From assembly GCA_014382365.1 (NCBI GenBank), contig JACNJW010000048.1, positions 1 to 49,914 of the forward strand: a DNA stretch of 49,914 nt, in the 5' to 3' direction. The notes beneath the pieces were generated by a model. The model was given only the letters and a program-made list of their open reading frames with translations. It did no database searches and was not told the origin of the DNA. Of the stretch, positions 1-9,868 are shown one piece after another. The stretch comes from SAR324 cluster bacterium. GTDB taxonomy: Bacteria; SAR324; NAC60-12. How positions within the stretch are numbered: the stretch's first letter is position 1; each line of letters starts with the position of its first letter. A program made the translations under genes and the position numbers.

Positions 1-216
1 ACTAATTAAAAATATTTGTCAAGAAAAAAATGGGTTAGTGGTAAATTAAATTAGTGGCCTGACCAATTTCTGTTTGCAATTATCTATATTATTTTAATAA
101 TTATGGGAAATGTATCTTTTCGATCAGGAGACAAAAAGTCATTGTTTCAACGAGAACAATAGTGTGGAAGCAAGCAGCTTAGTTGGAATTACAGAATTAA
201 AACTCCATTAAGATGT
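1..216. other. Intergenic left edge, no gene seen
   Basis: AT-rich sequence downstream of the last gene of the minus-strand catabolic operon. I see no open frame with a plausible start, no tRNA fold and no strong GC-rich hairpin with a T-run that would serve as an obvious terminator for the operon ending at 217. Confidence 0.5.
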
Positions 217-1107
217 TTAGCAAATACGTTTTAAAATAATCTCAGCTGTAACCAGGACTGGGTTAGCATTTTCTGCCAATTGTCCATTCATGAATTTGCC
301 GTCTAGGCCAACAATAGTTACATCCAGGTTGCAAGTTGGTCTTTTAGCACTTAGATCAACGAGCCCTTTGTTAATATAAAACTCAGTGGCAAAGCTCTCC
401 ATAATGCGTTCATCTTCAAAATGTGCTCCGATCAGACTTCCAAGACCAAATACCGAGGCTTTTTCCCATCCCAAATTTTCACAACATATTATCAATGGTA
501 AAGTGATTTCTATATTTGGAGCAATTCTTAACAACAATCCTTGATGGTTGTTTGTGGATGGTGACAATTCTTCAGGAACAAACAAATTGAACTGAGTTTC
601 TGGATCATACACTCGATTGAAATTAGCGTTTTTGAATCCAACACCAGTTACATGTGTTGGTTGAGACAAAAGGCACTTCTCAGGTATTAGGTGTCCTACT
701 GATTTTGTTGCCTCTGATTGTAGGGAGTCGCTAAAGAGGCCATGACAGTGATAAAAAGGATTTTGGTTATGTGAGCCACAAATGATGCTTGCATCAGTAA
801 TCAAGCCCGGCATTTCAAGGATGCATGGTTCACTGTACCAGGCAGCATGATCAACATCAGGTGAAAGTGCCGGTATCAGATATTCTAGTTTAGTAGTTTC
901 AGCTTTGCTGATTTTGCAAAAGGCCCCCGTCAAGCCTAATTTTGTTATCGACTTCGTTAAGGCAAAATCAAGTGCTGCACCAGCTTCTAGTTCAAAATCT
1001 AATTCTACAAAATCCGTTGCTACTGCAGTATATGTTGTAGTCGCAGGACCTGGCTGTTGGATGTAAGTCGCTAGTGCTTTTTGAGCTGTTCCCTGGGCAG
1101 GACTCAT
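217..1107 (-). CDS. Tandem PPC (DUF296) domain protein
   Basis: A 296-residue soluble protein with no signal peptide or membrane segment. Two copies of the PPC/DUF296 fold are visible. The first half carries the HCHGLFSD and GHLIPE signature, which resembles the family's HLHxxF...GGHL metal-binding core. The second half has a related but more diverged pattern around residues 200-290. PPC domains occur in plant AT-hook proteins and as stand-alone bacterial proteins of poorly known function. The start lies 5 nt after the stop of the acyl-CoA synthetase, so it is the last gene of the operon and probably translationally linked. A role in CoA-ester metabolism is only inferred from this position. 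I know of no proven activity. Confidence 0.7.
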   Translation of the reverse strand: MSPAQGTAQKALATYIQQPGPATTTYTAVATDFVELDFELEAGAALDFALTKSITKLGLTGAFCKISKAETTKLEYLIPALSPDVDHAAWYSEPCILEMPGLITDASIICGSHNQNPFYHCHGLFSDSLQSEATKSVGHLIPEKCLLSQPTHVTGVGFKNANFNRVYDPETQFNLFVPEELSPSTNNHQGLLLRIAPNIEITLPLIICCENLGWEKASVFGLGSLIGAHFEDERIMESFATEFYINKGLVDLSAKRPTCNLDVTIVGLDGKFMNGQLAENANPVLVTAEIILKRIC

Positions 1108-1112
1108 TGTTT

Positions 1113-2687
1113 TTATCTTTTGTTGGTTATTTTCTTTGATAAGAACTCTTCCCGAACCATCTTTTTTGTGATTTTTCCATAACCTGATTTTGGTAAACTA
1201 TCCCAAAAATGGAACTCTTTGGGCATTTTGTAGCGAGCCACTTTTTCGCTTAAAAACTTTTTTAACTCAACTTCACTGCTTGAAGATCCTTTTCTGAGAA
1301 CACAAATTGCGATGCCAATTTCACCCCATTTTTCATCTGGAATACCGAAAACAGCAGTTTCACTAATATCAGTATTTGCTAATATCTTTTCTTCAATTTC
1401 ACGCGGGTAAATATTTGAACCTCCTGAAATATACATATCTGATTTGCGACCCGTAAGATAATAAAAACCTTCAGCATCCATATGACCAACATCACCTGTC
1501 CGAAACCAACCATTCCGAAATGCTTTCGAATTAGCGTCATCATTGTCCCAGTATCCAGCAAAAACGGCTGGTCCAATCACACAGAATTCACCAGTTTCAT
1601 TTGGGTTAACCTCAATTCCCTCATCATCTTGAATTTGAATTTGAATTCCTGTACGAGCAAATCCGCATGTGCCTAAGCGGATTTCTTCCGTAATCGAATG
1701 GTGACTGGGAGGTAGAACGGTGATGTTACCTGTAACCTCACCTAGACCAAAATACTGAACTAGTACAGGTCCAAGTTTTTTTAGCGCATAAATTTGATCC
1801 ACACGGTACATTGGTGCTCCGGCATAAATTATATGGCGCAGACTTGAGTGGTCTACGATGTCAACTGTAGGATCTTCAACCAGAAGCTTTAAGATTGTTG
1901 GAACTGTGAAAATGTTTGTTACTCCATAGTTATCTATAAGATGCCATATCTCTTCTGCATCAAAACCTTTGCCTGCAGGCAAAATACTGGCAGCTCCCCG
2001 TGCAATCTGTATCAAGGCATGTAAACCTGCGCCATGGGAAAGTGGCGCAACCACAACGGAAACATCATACTCAGTTGTACCCGGCAACAAATCAGCCAAA
2101 TGGTTGGTGATAACAAATGCCATCTGACCGTGGGTTAGCACTGAAGCTTTAGGTTTTCCAGTTGTTCCTGATGTAAAGAACAGCCAGCATGGATCATCTC
2201 GTTCCACTTCACACAAGGGCGCAAACTGACCTAAGTGCCGATCTACTAGATCATCATAATTCTCTCCAAAATCACTCACTCCAATGGCAATGACAAAACG
2301 CACGTGATTCTTACAAGTAGCAACATGCTGTGGAAAATCCGCATGACAAATCATACCAACAGCACCGCTGGACTTTGCCTGCCATTCCAGATCATCAGGT
2401 GTTCCACGAAAATTGGCAGGAACCCAAACTGCGCCTATCCGGAAGCAGACAATCATGCTTTCAAATAACTGATTACAATTTGATGATTGCACCAAAATCC
2501 GGTCGCCTTTTTGGACACCGTAATCATTTGTTAAAACAATAGCCATAGCATTGATACGGGCATTAAACTCACTCCAATTCCACTTTGACTTTCCCCAAGC
2601 TAAAGCAAGTCGTTGTCCATGTCTGCGGGCGGACTGATCAGCAAAATGAGCAAGATTCATTACTTTTGTTGATATTGGTTTCATCAT
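1113..2687 (-). CDS. AMP-dependent acyl-CoA synthetase (class I adenylate-forming)
   Basis: A 524-residue ANL-superfamily enzyme that would activate a carboxylic acid with ATP and CoA to an acyl-CoA plus AMP and PPi. The core motifs are all present: TSGTTGKPK at about 172-180, QYFGLGEVTG near 313-322, WFRTGDVG near 394, the hinge GRKSDMYISGG followed by NIYPREIEE near 412-432, and the C-terminal catalytic Lys in PKSGYGKITK near 502. No signal peptide. Two adjacent ATGs (2687, 2684) can start it and neither has a strong ribosome site. It lies 8 nt downstream of the thiolase and 5 nt upstream of the PPC gene, so the three are one transcription unit. The acid substrate cannot be read from sequence. 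Confidence 0.9.
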   Translation of the reverse strand: MMKPISTKVMNLAHFADQSARRHGQRLALAWGKSKWNWSEFNARINAMAIVLTNDYGVQKGDRILVQSSNCNQLFESMIVCFRIGAVWVPANFRGTPDDLEWQAKSSGAVGMICHADFPQHVATCKNHVRFVIAIGVSDFGENYDDLVDRHLGQFAPLCEVERDDPCWLFFTSGTTGKPKASVLTHGQMAFVITNHLADLLPGTTEYDVSVVVAPLSHGAGLHALIQIARGAASILPAGKGFDAEEIWHLIDNYGVTNIFTVPTILKLLVEDPTVDIVDHSSLRHIIYAGAPMYRVDQIYALKKLGPVLVQYFGLGEVTGNITVLPPSHHSITEEIRLGTCGFARTGIQIQIQDDEGIEVNPNETGEFCVIGPAVFAGYWDNDDANSKAFRNGWFRTGDVGHMDAEGFYYLTGRKSDMYISGGSNIYPREIEEKILANTDISETAVFGIPDEKWGEIGIAICVLRKGSSSSEVELKKFLSEKVARYKMPKEFHFWDSLPKSGYGKITKKMVREEFLSKKITNKR

Positions 2688-2695
2688 CGGATAAC

Positions 2696-3868
2696 TTATT
2701 TTACCCTTTCTAAAATAGAAACATAGTTTGTGACCGCAACTCCACCCATATTGAAAACACCAGCGAGGTTTGCATCTGCTATTTGCATATCGCCTGCTTC
2801 TCCCATGAGTTGCATTGCTGCCATGACATGCATTGAAACACCGGTTGCACCAATTGGATGTCCTTTGGCTTTTAATCCGCCTGAAGGATTGACCGGTAAT
2901 TTACCATTCTTTTTCGTCCATCCTTCTTTAACCGCTTTCCAGCCTTGACCAACAGCAGTCAAGCCCATGGCTTCATATTCAATCATTTCAGCAATTGTAA
3001 AACAATCGTGTGTTTCTACGAAACTTAAGTCATCCAAAGTGATACCAGCCTGTTCTTTGGCTTGAATCCATGCTCTATGTGCTCCTTCAAAAGCAGTTAA
3101 TTTTCTGCGGGATAATTGAAGCATGTCGTTTTTATTAGCACGAGCCTTAAATCCGATTGCACGACTAAGATTTTTTGCTACATCAGAACTGGTAACCACT
3201 ATAGCAGCCGCGCCATCAGAGACTAGCGAGCAATCAGTTCGTCTAAGAGGTTTTGCTACAAAGGGATTTTTTTCTGAGATGTTATTGCAGAAGTCAAAAC
3301 CAGGATCCTTTCGTAAATGCGCAAACGGATTACCTACCGAGTTGGCATGATTCTTAGCTGCGATCATGGCCATTTCTACACTATGCTCACCATTTTCTTG
3401 GAAATAAGTCTGAGTTATTTTGGCGAAAATACCAGCAAATCCAGCATTGATCCCGGCTTCCTCTTTTTGGTAGGCACCGCACATAAGAATTTCGCCAACT
3501 TCTGTGATCGGAGTTGCTGTCATTTTTTCTGCACCCAGAACTAAGGCGATATCACCTCTTCCACTTTCAATAAAATCAATTGCTGTGTAAAGTGCCGCAG
3601 TTCCGGTGGCACAAGCATTTTCGACATGGATTGCCGGTACATATCGCAATTCAGGAACGGCAGCACTAATTAATCCTGCCTCAAAGCCTTGTTTTGAGAA
3701 TCCTGAATTTAAAACACCTATTGTCGAAAAATCTACATCTTCAGGTTGAACACCAGCATGCTGAAGGGCAACATAAGCTACTTCTTTTATTAATTCTTCA
3801 ACATCTGCGGCCTCGCTTTTGCCAAAGACTGAGTGTGCCCAGCCAACTATTTCACTTTTAATTGCCAT
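2696..3868 (-). CDS. SCP2-type thiolase family protein (acetyl-CoA acetyltransferase-like)
   Basis: A 390-residue thiolase-fold protein. The acylated nucleophile is Cys86 in ENACATGTAAL; the VETHDCFT block lies near 284-291, and GHPIGATG (His337) near 336-343. The C-terminus reads FNMGGVAVTNYVS, in place of the CIGGG second-cysteine motif of classical biosynthetic and degradative thiolases. That places it with the SCP2/SCPx-like thiolase group (my reading of family features). Members cleave or form beta-ketoacyl-CoA, but many have unassigned substrates. It is 63 nt downstream of 5-oxoprolinase and 8 nt upstream of the acyl-CoA synthetase, which suggests a ligase-then-thiolase step acting on one substrate. 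Confidence 0.88.
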   Translation of the reverse strand: MAIKSEIVGWAHSVFGKSEAADVEELIKEVAYVALQHAGVQPEDVDFSTIGVLNSGFSKQGFEAGLISAAVPELRYVPAIHVENACATGTAALYTAIDFIESGRGDIALVLGAEKMTATPITEVGEILMCGAYQKEEAGINAGFAGIFAKITQTYFQENGEHSVEMAMIAAKNHANSVGNPFAHLRKDPGFDFCNNISEKNPFVAKPLRRTDCSLVSDGAAAIVVTSSDVAKNLSRAIGFKARANKNDMLQLSRRKLTAFEGAHRAWIQAKEQAGITLDDLSFVETHDCFTIAEMIEYEAMGLTAVGQGWKAVKEGWTKKNGKLPVNPSGGLKAKGHPIGATGVSMHVMAAMQLMGEAGDMQIADANLAGVFNMGGVAVTNYVSILERVK

Positions 3869-3931
3869 AATTTCAGAGATTTACAAATAGTCATTGCTCA
3901 AGTAAGTGGATTGTTTTTATTATAGAGGCAA

Positions 3932-6900
3932 TCAGTCAGAAATTTCAACACCATAACCGCCTCCACCAGGGGTCTCGATGCGGATTCTGTCACCGGATTC
4001 TGCACGTATTTCATTTTTGCCTCCCAGATGCAGCACTGAACCATTTTCACGAAAAAACAGGTTTAATCCGCTTTTTCCGGAGTCGCCACCGTTAAGTCCA
4101 TAAGGCTGATGAACTCTGCGTTCTGATAGAATAGCAGCATTAAGTTCTTCCAAAAACTCCACTTCACGTACAAGCCCGTCTCCGCCTTTATATTTGCCGC
4201 TGCCTCCGGAATTTTTTCGGATAGAAAATTCACGCAGCATAACAGGATAACGTCGTTCCAGAATTTCCGGATCCGTGATACGAGTATTTGTCATGTGCGT
4301 ATGAACCCCCGACTGGCCTGGCCATCCTGGACCTGCACCGGCACCACCTCCGATTGTTTCGTAATAGCCGAAATTCTGATTGCCGAAAGTAAAATTATTC
4401 ATACAGCCCTGCGATGCTGCACAGGCTCGAAAAGCTTTGAGAATGACATCTGTTATTCGCTGAGAGGTCAAAACATTGCCACCGACTACTGCCGCATTTT
4501 CTGAAGGCGCAAGCAATGAACCTTCCTCTATAATTACTTCAATGGGGTTGAGGCAACCTTGATTGAGAGGGATTTCCTGATCAATCAAGCAACGTAAACT
4601 GTACAAAATTGCTGAATAAGTTACCGCGCGCGGAGCATTCAAATTGCCCCAGAGTTCTGGTCCTGTTCCTGAAAAATCGAAAACGGCGCTGCCGTTACGT
4701 CGGTCGATGGTCAGATGCAGCACAATCTCACTGCCGTCATCCAGGTAATCTCTGGCTTCTACCGTATCTACTTCTGCTAAATTTTCACGTGCAGAAAGTT
4801 TTTTCAGCATGTTTCTCACAGCTTCTTCTGCATTATTTTGAATGTGGTGCATGTAAGCCTGAACAACTGGAAGCCCAGGTGTATCTTCGAGTGTGTAATG
4901 CTCGACCATCTCCAGAAGCAATTCTATTCCACGCTGGTTAGCAGCTACCTGAGCTTTGAGATCAGAAAGGTTATCTGAAAGCAGCCGTGTTCCGCTGATT
5001 TCTGGTTCACCAGAAGTACGTGCTATTTTTTCTGGCGCCAGCAACAATTCTGAAATTCCTGCTTCATTAAAAATTCCGTTTTCAACCAGTTTGAAAGTTT
5101 TGATACAGGCACCCTCTTCTTTCAATTCCCGGGAAAACGGGGGCATCGAACCTGGAGAAATACCGCCAATATCAGCATGATGCCCACGGCTGGCAATGTA
5201 AAAAACTGGACGATCTGGTCCGTTATGTTGCCCAAATATTATGGGAGTACTGTTCAGCCAAACGGGAGTTATGACGGTAATATCCGGCAGATGACTTCCA
5301 CCGGCAATTGGATGGTTTGTCAATAAAACATCGCCTTTGTGCAGATTTTCATCCTGCAGTTTAACTTGTTGACGAACTGCCTCACTCATTGCCCCAAGAT
5401 GAACCGGCTGATGAGGTGCATTGGCCACCAAACCACCGGTTTCATCAAAAATTGCACAGGAAAAATCGAGACGTTCTTTTATATTTGTAGAAATGGCAGT
5501 TCGCTGCAGGGTACGTCCCATCTGCTCAGCAATCGACATAAAAAGATTACCGAAAATTGAAACCTGTACCGGATCAGCCTGAATACCAATGTCCCTGATA
5601 GTTTTGGTTTGAATGCTCAAAATCAGATCTCCGAATTCAGTAATTACTGCTGAACAACCAGGTTCAACCAAAATTGTCGAAGTATTCTGCATGATAATTG
5701 CCGGTCCTTCTATGCATTGACCGGCGCACAAATTTTCCATCCTGAAAATAGGTGTCTCTTGCCAGACTCCGTCACCGGAACCCACTGAGGAGAAATAGCA
5801 GCGGGTACTATCCGGCTTTGATATGGAACCCTGCTCCTGAGAGCCGGTATGTTTGTTTGTAATTGTGAACTGCTTTAAGCTAGGAGATTTCGCAACTGCC
5901 CGTACCCGCAAATCATCCACGATGATCTCCCGACCAGTCAAATCAAAGCCAAACTCTCTGTGATATATTTTCTTGAATACGCCAATAAAATCAGGAGATT
6001 GCTGAATCTTATTTTGCAGTTCCGGACTCGATTCTGAAGTACTTAAAGCACAATTCGTGTCTGCTGTTGCGGAATCTATTTTTTCTTCCGGTTCAGGAAC
6101 CATTAATGCTGTGTCAGTTCCCTGATAACGCAAATTGAGATAGCGTTTTACTTCGATTTGTTCAGTCTTAAAACCCTGTTCAACTAATGCTGCTACGGCT
6201 TTTTCAGCCAATTGATCTAAATTCTGTAAGAGGTCAAGCAGTTCTTTATTCGGGTCATTTTCTACTAACACCTGAGCAGAGGGTTCCTGCTGTTCAACCA
6301 CAATGTCTGCGAGGCCCATTCCGTAAGCAGAAAGAATTCCGGAAAAACGATGAACGAAAATTTTTGAAATACCCAGTTCACGGGCAATTGCGCAGGCATG
6401 TTGTCCACCGGCACCACCAAAACAGGCCAGTGCATGGTCCTTGATATCAAAACCCCGCATCACAGAAATTTCACGAATCGGACGAACCATTACTTCATTG
6501 GCAACACGTAAGAATCCAAGTGCAACTTCTTCCATACTCATTTCAGCAGGTAAATTACGCTGCTTTGCGTAGTCATTTATTTCTGCAGTTAATATCTCAA
6601 AAGCAGTACGTGAGGCTTCAAGGTCGAGCGACTCGTTTTCATTGGGGCCAAATATCTTAGGAAAGTATTCCGGATGTATACGGCCCAAAACCAGATTTGC
6701 ATCAGTTACTGCCAAATGCCCGCTTTTACGGTAGCAGACCGGTCCAGGATGGGCACCTGCAGACTCAGGTCCTACTTCAAACAATCCATTGCGAAAAAAC
6801 AATCGTGAACCTCCACCTGCAGCTACTGTTTTAATGTGCATTTGTGGAGCTTGGATCCGGACTCCCGCAGTTTCTGTTTCGTGGACAAGTTCATAATCAT

Positions 6901-7918
6901 CGCCAAAGCGGGAGACATCAGTTGAGGTTCCGCCCATGTCAAAACCAATCACTGGTAAGTGGCTGCCTGCTGTTGTATTTTGTTCTGTCTTACTGATTGA
7001 AGTGGTCATGGCATAACCGACCACGCCACCAGCCGGCCCGGATAGGATGGCGTTGCTGCCCTTAAAATTAGTTGAATCAGTCAGGCCGCCGTCGGATTGC
7101 ATAAAAAGCAGTTTTGAATTTGCTAAATTATCTGAAAATCCTGAGCGAAAACTCTCCAGATAATTTCGGATGTGCGGCGTGAGGTAGGCATCAACGGTAG
7201 TTGTGTCACCACGTGCAACCATTTTGACCATCGGCATCACTTCATGAGACAGTGAAATTTGCTCAAAACCAATTTCGTCGGCCAGCTTCCCGATTTGCTG
7301 TTCATGGTCCTGAAATGCATAAGCATGGAGAAATACCACTGCCACCGCCCGGATGCCTTTTTCAAAAACAGTTAGCAACTCTTGACGGATAGACTCCAAA
7401 TCCGGTTCTGACAATACAGCAAATTTCTCTCCGGTTGTGCCTTCAGCAATCTTCAATTCGGAAACCGGACCACTCTTTTCTGAGTCCTTAATAATCCGGA
7501 CACGCTCATCTACTTCAATCACTTCTTCATAGAGCAAATCAAGTTTTTTGATTTCCAGATCAAATATTTTAGGACGACTCTGATTTCCTATTTGCAGCAA
7601 ATCCCGAAAGCCTTTCGTTGTAACGAGAACAGTGCGTTCGCCTTTGCGTTCCAAAAGTGCATTTGTGGCGACTGTAGTTCCCATGCGGATCCACTCGATA
7701 TTTTCGGATGAAAAACCATCTTTGGGAAAGGGAGTTCCGGATACTGATTCCAGTATGCGACGGATTCCCTCACGCGGCGCATCCGGATAATTCTGTGGAT
7801 CTTCGGAAAGTAATTTTACTACTCTGAAACCGGGTTCACCTGGAACTTCTGCATAAACATCGGTGAAGGTTCCACCACGGTCGATGGAAAAACGGAAAGA
7901 AGGAACTGTCATAATCAT
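3932..7918 (-). CDS. 5-oxoprolinase, fused HyuA-HyuB type
   Basis: A 1328-residue protein with the full eukaryotic-type fusion architecture. It has a HyuA-like ATP-binding half (about 8-770, with IDRGGTFTDVYAE near the N-terminus, the MGTTVATNALLERKG block, GFDMGGTSTDVSRFG and CFGGAGGQHACA) followed by a HyuB-like half (about 790-1325, with GHHADIGG and GNVLTSQRI, ending in ETPGGGGYG). N-terminal blocks match 5-oxoprolinase (OPLAH) closely as I remember it, better than generic hydantoinases. The reaction is ATP-dependent opening of 5-oxo-L-proline to L-glutamate in the cytoplasm. Alternative starts exist at 7918 and 7912. It is 31 nt downstream of dctM, within the same operon as the TRAP transporter. 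Hydantoinase or acetone-carboxylase-like activity is less likely. Confidence 0.88.
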   Translation of the reverse strand: MIMTVPSFRFSIDRGGTFTDVYAEVPGEPGFRVVKLLSEDPQNYPDAPREGIRRILESVSGTPFPKDGFSSENIEWIRMGTTVATNALLERKGERTVLVTTKGFRDLLQIGNQSRPKIFDLEIKKLDLLYEEVIEVDERVRIIKDSEKSGPVSELKIAEGTTGEKFAVLSEPDLESIRQELLTVFEKGIRAVAVVFLHAYAFQDHEQQIGKLADEIGFEQISLSHEVMPMVKMVARGDTTTVDAYLTPHIRNYLESFRSGFSDNLANSKLLFMQSDGGLTDSTNFKGSNAILSGPAGGVVGYAMTTSISKTEQNTTAGSHLPVIGFDMGGTSTDVSRFGDDYELVHETETAGVRIQAPQMHIKTVAAGGGSRLFFRNGLFEVGPESAGAHPGPVCYRKSGHLAVTDANLVLGRIHPEYFPKIFGPNENESLDLEASRTAFEILTAEINDYAKQRNLPAEMSMEEVALGFLRVANEVMVRPIREISVMRGFDIKDHALACFGGAGGQHACAIARELGISKIFVHRFSGILSAYGMGLADIVVEQQEPSAQVLVENDPNKELLDLLQNLDQLAEKAVAALVEQGFKTEQIEVKRYLNLRYQGTDTALMVPEPEEKIDSATADTNCALSTSESSPELQNKIQQSPDFIGVFKKIYHREFGFDLTGREIIVDDLRVRAVAKSPSLKQFTITNKHTGSQEQGSISKPDSTRCYFSSVGSGDGVWQETPIFRMENLCAGQCIEGPAIIMQNTSTILVEPGCSAVITEFGDLILSIQTKTIRDIGIQADPVQVSIFGNLFMSIAEQMGRTLQRTAISTNIKERLDFSCAIFDETGGLVANAPHQPVHLGAMSEAVRQQVKLQDENLHKGDVLLTNHPIAGGSHLPDITVITPVWLNSTPIIFGQHNGPDRPVFYIASRGHHADIGGISPGSMPPFSRELKEEGACIKTFKLVENGIFNEAGISELLLAPEKIARTSGEPEISGTRLLSDNLSDLKAQVAANQRGIELLLEMVEHYTLEDTPGLPVVQAYMHHIQNNAEEAVRNMLKKLSARENLAEVDTVEARDYLDDGSEIVLHLTIDRRNGSAVFDFSGTGPELWGNLNAPRAVTYSAILYSLRCLIDQEIPLNQGCLNPIEVIIEEGSLLAPSENAAVVGGNVLTSQRITDVILKAFRACAASQGCMNNFTFGNQNFGYYETIGGGAGAGPGWPGQSGVHTHMTNTRITDPEILERRYPVMLREFSIRKNSGGSGKYKGGDGLVREVEFLEELNAAILSERRVHQPYGLNGGDSGKSGLNLFFRENGSVLHLGGKNEIRAESGDRIRIETPGGGGYGVEISD

Positions 7919-7949
7919 TCTGCAAAAAAGGCTGGTTACAAGGAAAACA

Positions 7950-9257
7950 CTATTTCGTCATTAAGCCCGGCAGGTAAAGAGCTATCTCAGGAAAAACAGT
8001 CAGCAGAGCTGTGGTTAAAATCATCAAGAGAAAAAATGGAAAGGCAGCCTTGGCAATTGTGCCGATGTTTTTTCCAGTCAGTCCCTGAATGACAAAAAGG
8101 TTGAAACCAACCGGAGGTGTAATTTGACTTAACTCAACCATTAGAATCAAAAATACTCCAAACCAAATTGGATCGAAACCGGCTTGAGTTGTCAGTGGTA
8201 GTGCAATCGGCAGAGTCATCACAACGATTGAAAATCCATCCAAAATACATCCGAGCACCAGATAAACCAGACCCAGCATCAAGATCAAAACATAGGGAGA
8301 TAAGTCCAGGCTGCCAATAAATTGAGTCAGTTCCCGCGGAATACCCAAAATTCCCATTGCACGTGACAGAAATGATGCTCCCATTACAATCAGAATAATC
8401 ATGCTTGTAGTTTTAACTGCAGCCAGCAAACATTCCAGCATCGTTTCCCAATCCAGTGAGCGGTTGCTCCAGGCAAAAATAACTGCAGCTAAAACTCCCA
8501 GGGCCGCAGCCTCAGTCACGGTGGCAATCCCCATGTAAATACTGCCCAGAACTGCCATGATTAAAACGGCAACAGGAGCGACTGATTTCAGTGCAACAAT
8601 ACGCTCAAGCCAGGAATAAGTTTCCTGACCTCTTGGTGCAATATCAGGATTTTGAATTCCTCTGATAACTAAATAAGTAATGTAAATTCCTGCCAGTAGT
8701 AGTCCGGGAAGAACGCCGGCAATAAACATTTTGCCAATTGAGACTTCTGCCAGGATGGCATAAATAATCATCACCAAACTTGGTGGAATCAGAAAGCCTA
8801 AAGTCCCTGCACCAGCCAGTGAACCCATTGAGAGAGACTCATCATAGCCTAGTTTTTTGAACTCTGAAAGTGTGATACGTCCTACAGTTGCAGTTGTGGC
8901 AGCACTTGATCCTGAAACTGCCGCAAACAAGGTGCAGGCGACAATATTGATCAGCAGCAATCCACTTGGGAAACGATAGAGCCAGGGGACAAGAGCCTTA
9001 AAAAGGTTTTCTGAAATTCCGGAACGAAATAGAATTTCTCCCATAAAAATAAAAAGTGGTAAGGCTACCAATTCCCATTTATTTACAGTCGCCCAAATGG
9101 AAGAGGCCATATTGGAGCCTGCAGGTAAAAAAGAAAAGACCTCCATGCCCACCATGCCTACGATGAATAAACTGAGGCCAATCCAAATGCCTGAACCAAG
9201 TGTCAGCACCAACATGCCGAACACTAACAAACTCATGTTCAACAATGTTGCATCCAT
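7950..9257 (-). CDS. dctM: TRAP transporter large permease (DctM family)
   Basis: A 435-residue, strongly hydrophobic protein with about 11-12 predicted membrane spans along its whole length, the size and profile of the DctM subunit. Recognisable DctM blocks include GSSAATTATVGRI, LAGAGTLGFLIPPSLVMIIYA and the late ELSQITPPVGFNLFVIQG. It forms the sodium-coupled translocation channel in the inner membrane, working with DctQ (29 nt upstream) and the periplasmic binding protein DctP. It is complete, with no sign of fusion to DctQ. Confidence 0.95.
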   Translation of the reverse strand: MDATLLNMSLLVFGMLVLTLGSGIWIGLSLFIVGMVGMEVFSFLPAGSNMASSIWATVNKWELVALPLFIFMGEILFRSGISENLFKALVPWLYRFPSGLLLINIVACTLFAAVSGSSAATTATVGRITLSEFKKLGYDESLSMGSLAGAGTLGFLIPPSLVMIIYAILAEVSIGKMFIAGVLPGLLLAGIYITYLVIRGIQNPDIAPRGQETYSWLERIVALKSVAPVAVLIMAVLGSIYMGIATVTEAAALGVLAAVIFAWSNRSLDWETMLECLLAAVKTTSMIILIVMGASFLSRAMGILGIPRELTQFIGSLDLSPYVLILMLGLVYLVLGCILDGFSIVVMTLPIALPLTTQAGFDPIWFGVFLILMVELSQITPPVGFNLFVIQGLTGKNIGTIAKAAFPFFLLMILTTALLTVFPEIALYLPGLMTK

Positions 9258-9286
9258 GAAACTTTAAGTCGAAAAAGTGGAAAAAA

Positions 9287-9778
9287 TTAACTGGATTTTA
9301 GCTTTTGGACAGAACGAAGCAATGTCGCAAATAACTGCATGAAAAAAGCAACTGCTCCCAGCAGCATGATAGCTTGCGGAACCCAAAGCGGTGTGCTTGT
9401 CAAAGTTCCGGATGTAGATGAATAGTGCCAGGTACCAGCCACCATGCGATAAAGGTAAAGGAGTAAATAAGCCGTAAAAAAGGTTGCTGTGCATGTTGCC
9501 AGAAATTCAATCCAACGTGCCCAGCGGTTTGGAAACAAATTCAGGATTAGCTCGATCCGGATGTGACCTCCTTCACGCAGAGTGAGCCCTGCACCCCAGA
9601 ATACTAAAATAGCAAGTGCATAGGCAGAATACTCATCTGCAACTAGAGTAGTTGCTTCAAAAAAATTCCAAAGAAATATTTCCAGTAAAATCAACAGCAC
9701 AACTCCGCCCAGCAAAACGGCTGCAACAAGAGCCATCCCACGATTCAAACGGTCAATAACGTGAAGCAGTTGCTCCAT
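9287..9778 (-). CDS. dctQ: TRAP transporter small permease (DctQ family)
   Basis: A 163-residue protein with four hydrophobic segments (about 12-35, 45-62, 85-108 and 128-152), the standard DctQ topology. The region around LVADEYSAYALAILVFWGAGLTLREGGHIRIELI matches the family core, especially the REGGHIRIE turn. It is the structural partner of DctM, whose gene starts 29 nt after this stop. It is separated from dctP by a 90-nt gap that holds an inverted repeat. Confidence 0.93.
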   Translation of the reverse strand: MEQLLHVIDRLNRGMALVAAVLLGGVVLLILLEIFLWNFFEATTLVADEYSAYALAILVFWGAGLTLREGGHIRIELILNLFPNRWARWIEFLATCTATFFTAYLLLYLYRMVAGTWHYSSTSGTLTSTPLWVPQAIMLLGAVAFFMQLFATLLRSVQKLKSS

Positions 9779-9814
9779 TTAATTACAAGATATAGTTTTA
9801 GAATTACAGTACAG

Positions 9815-9851
9815 CAGAGACACAGAGTAATATTAATCTCTGTAGTCTCTG
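9815..9851 (-). promoter_or_regulatory. Inverted repeat between dctP and dctQ
   Basis: Arms at 9815-9827 and 9838-9851 are complementary over about 13 bp, with one bulged base and a 10-nt AT-rich loop. The repeat sits in the 90-nt gap between the dctP stop and the dctQ start, and has no long T-run after it on the minus strand. Such hairpins after binding-protein genes commonly stabilise the upstream mRNA or cause partial termination, giving more DctP than membrane subunits. That role is inferred here. Confidence 0.55.
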
Positions 9852-9868
9852 TGTTTTAGTTGCAAAAA

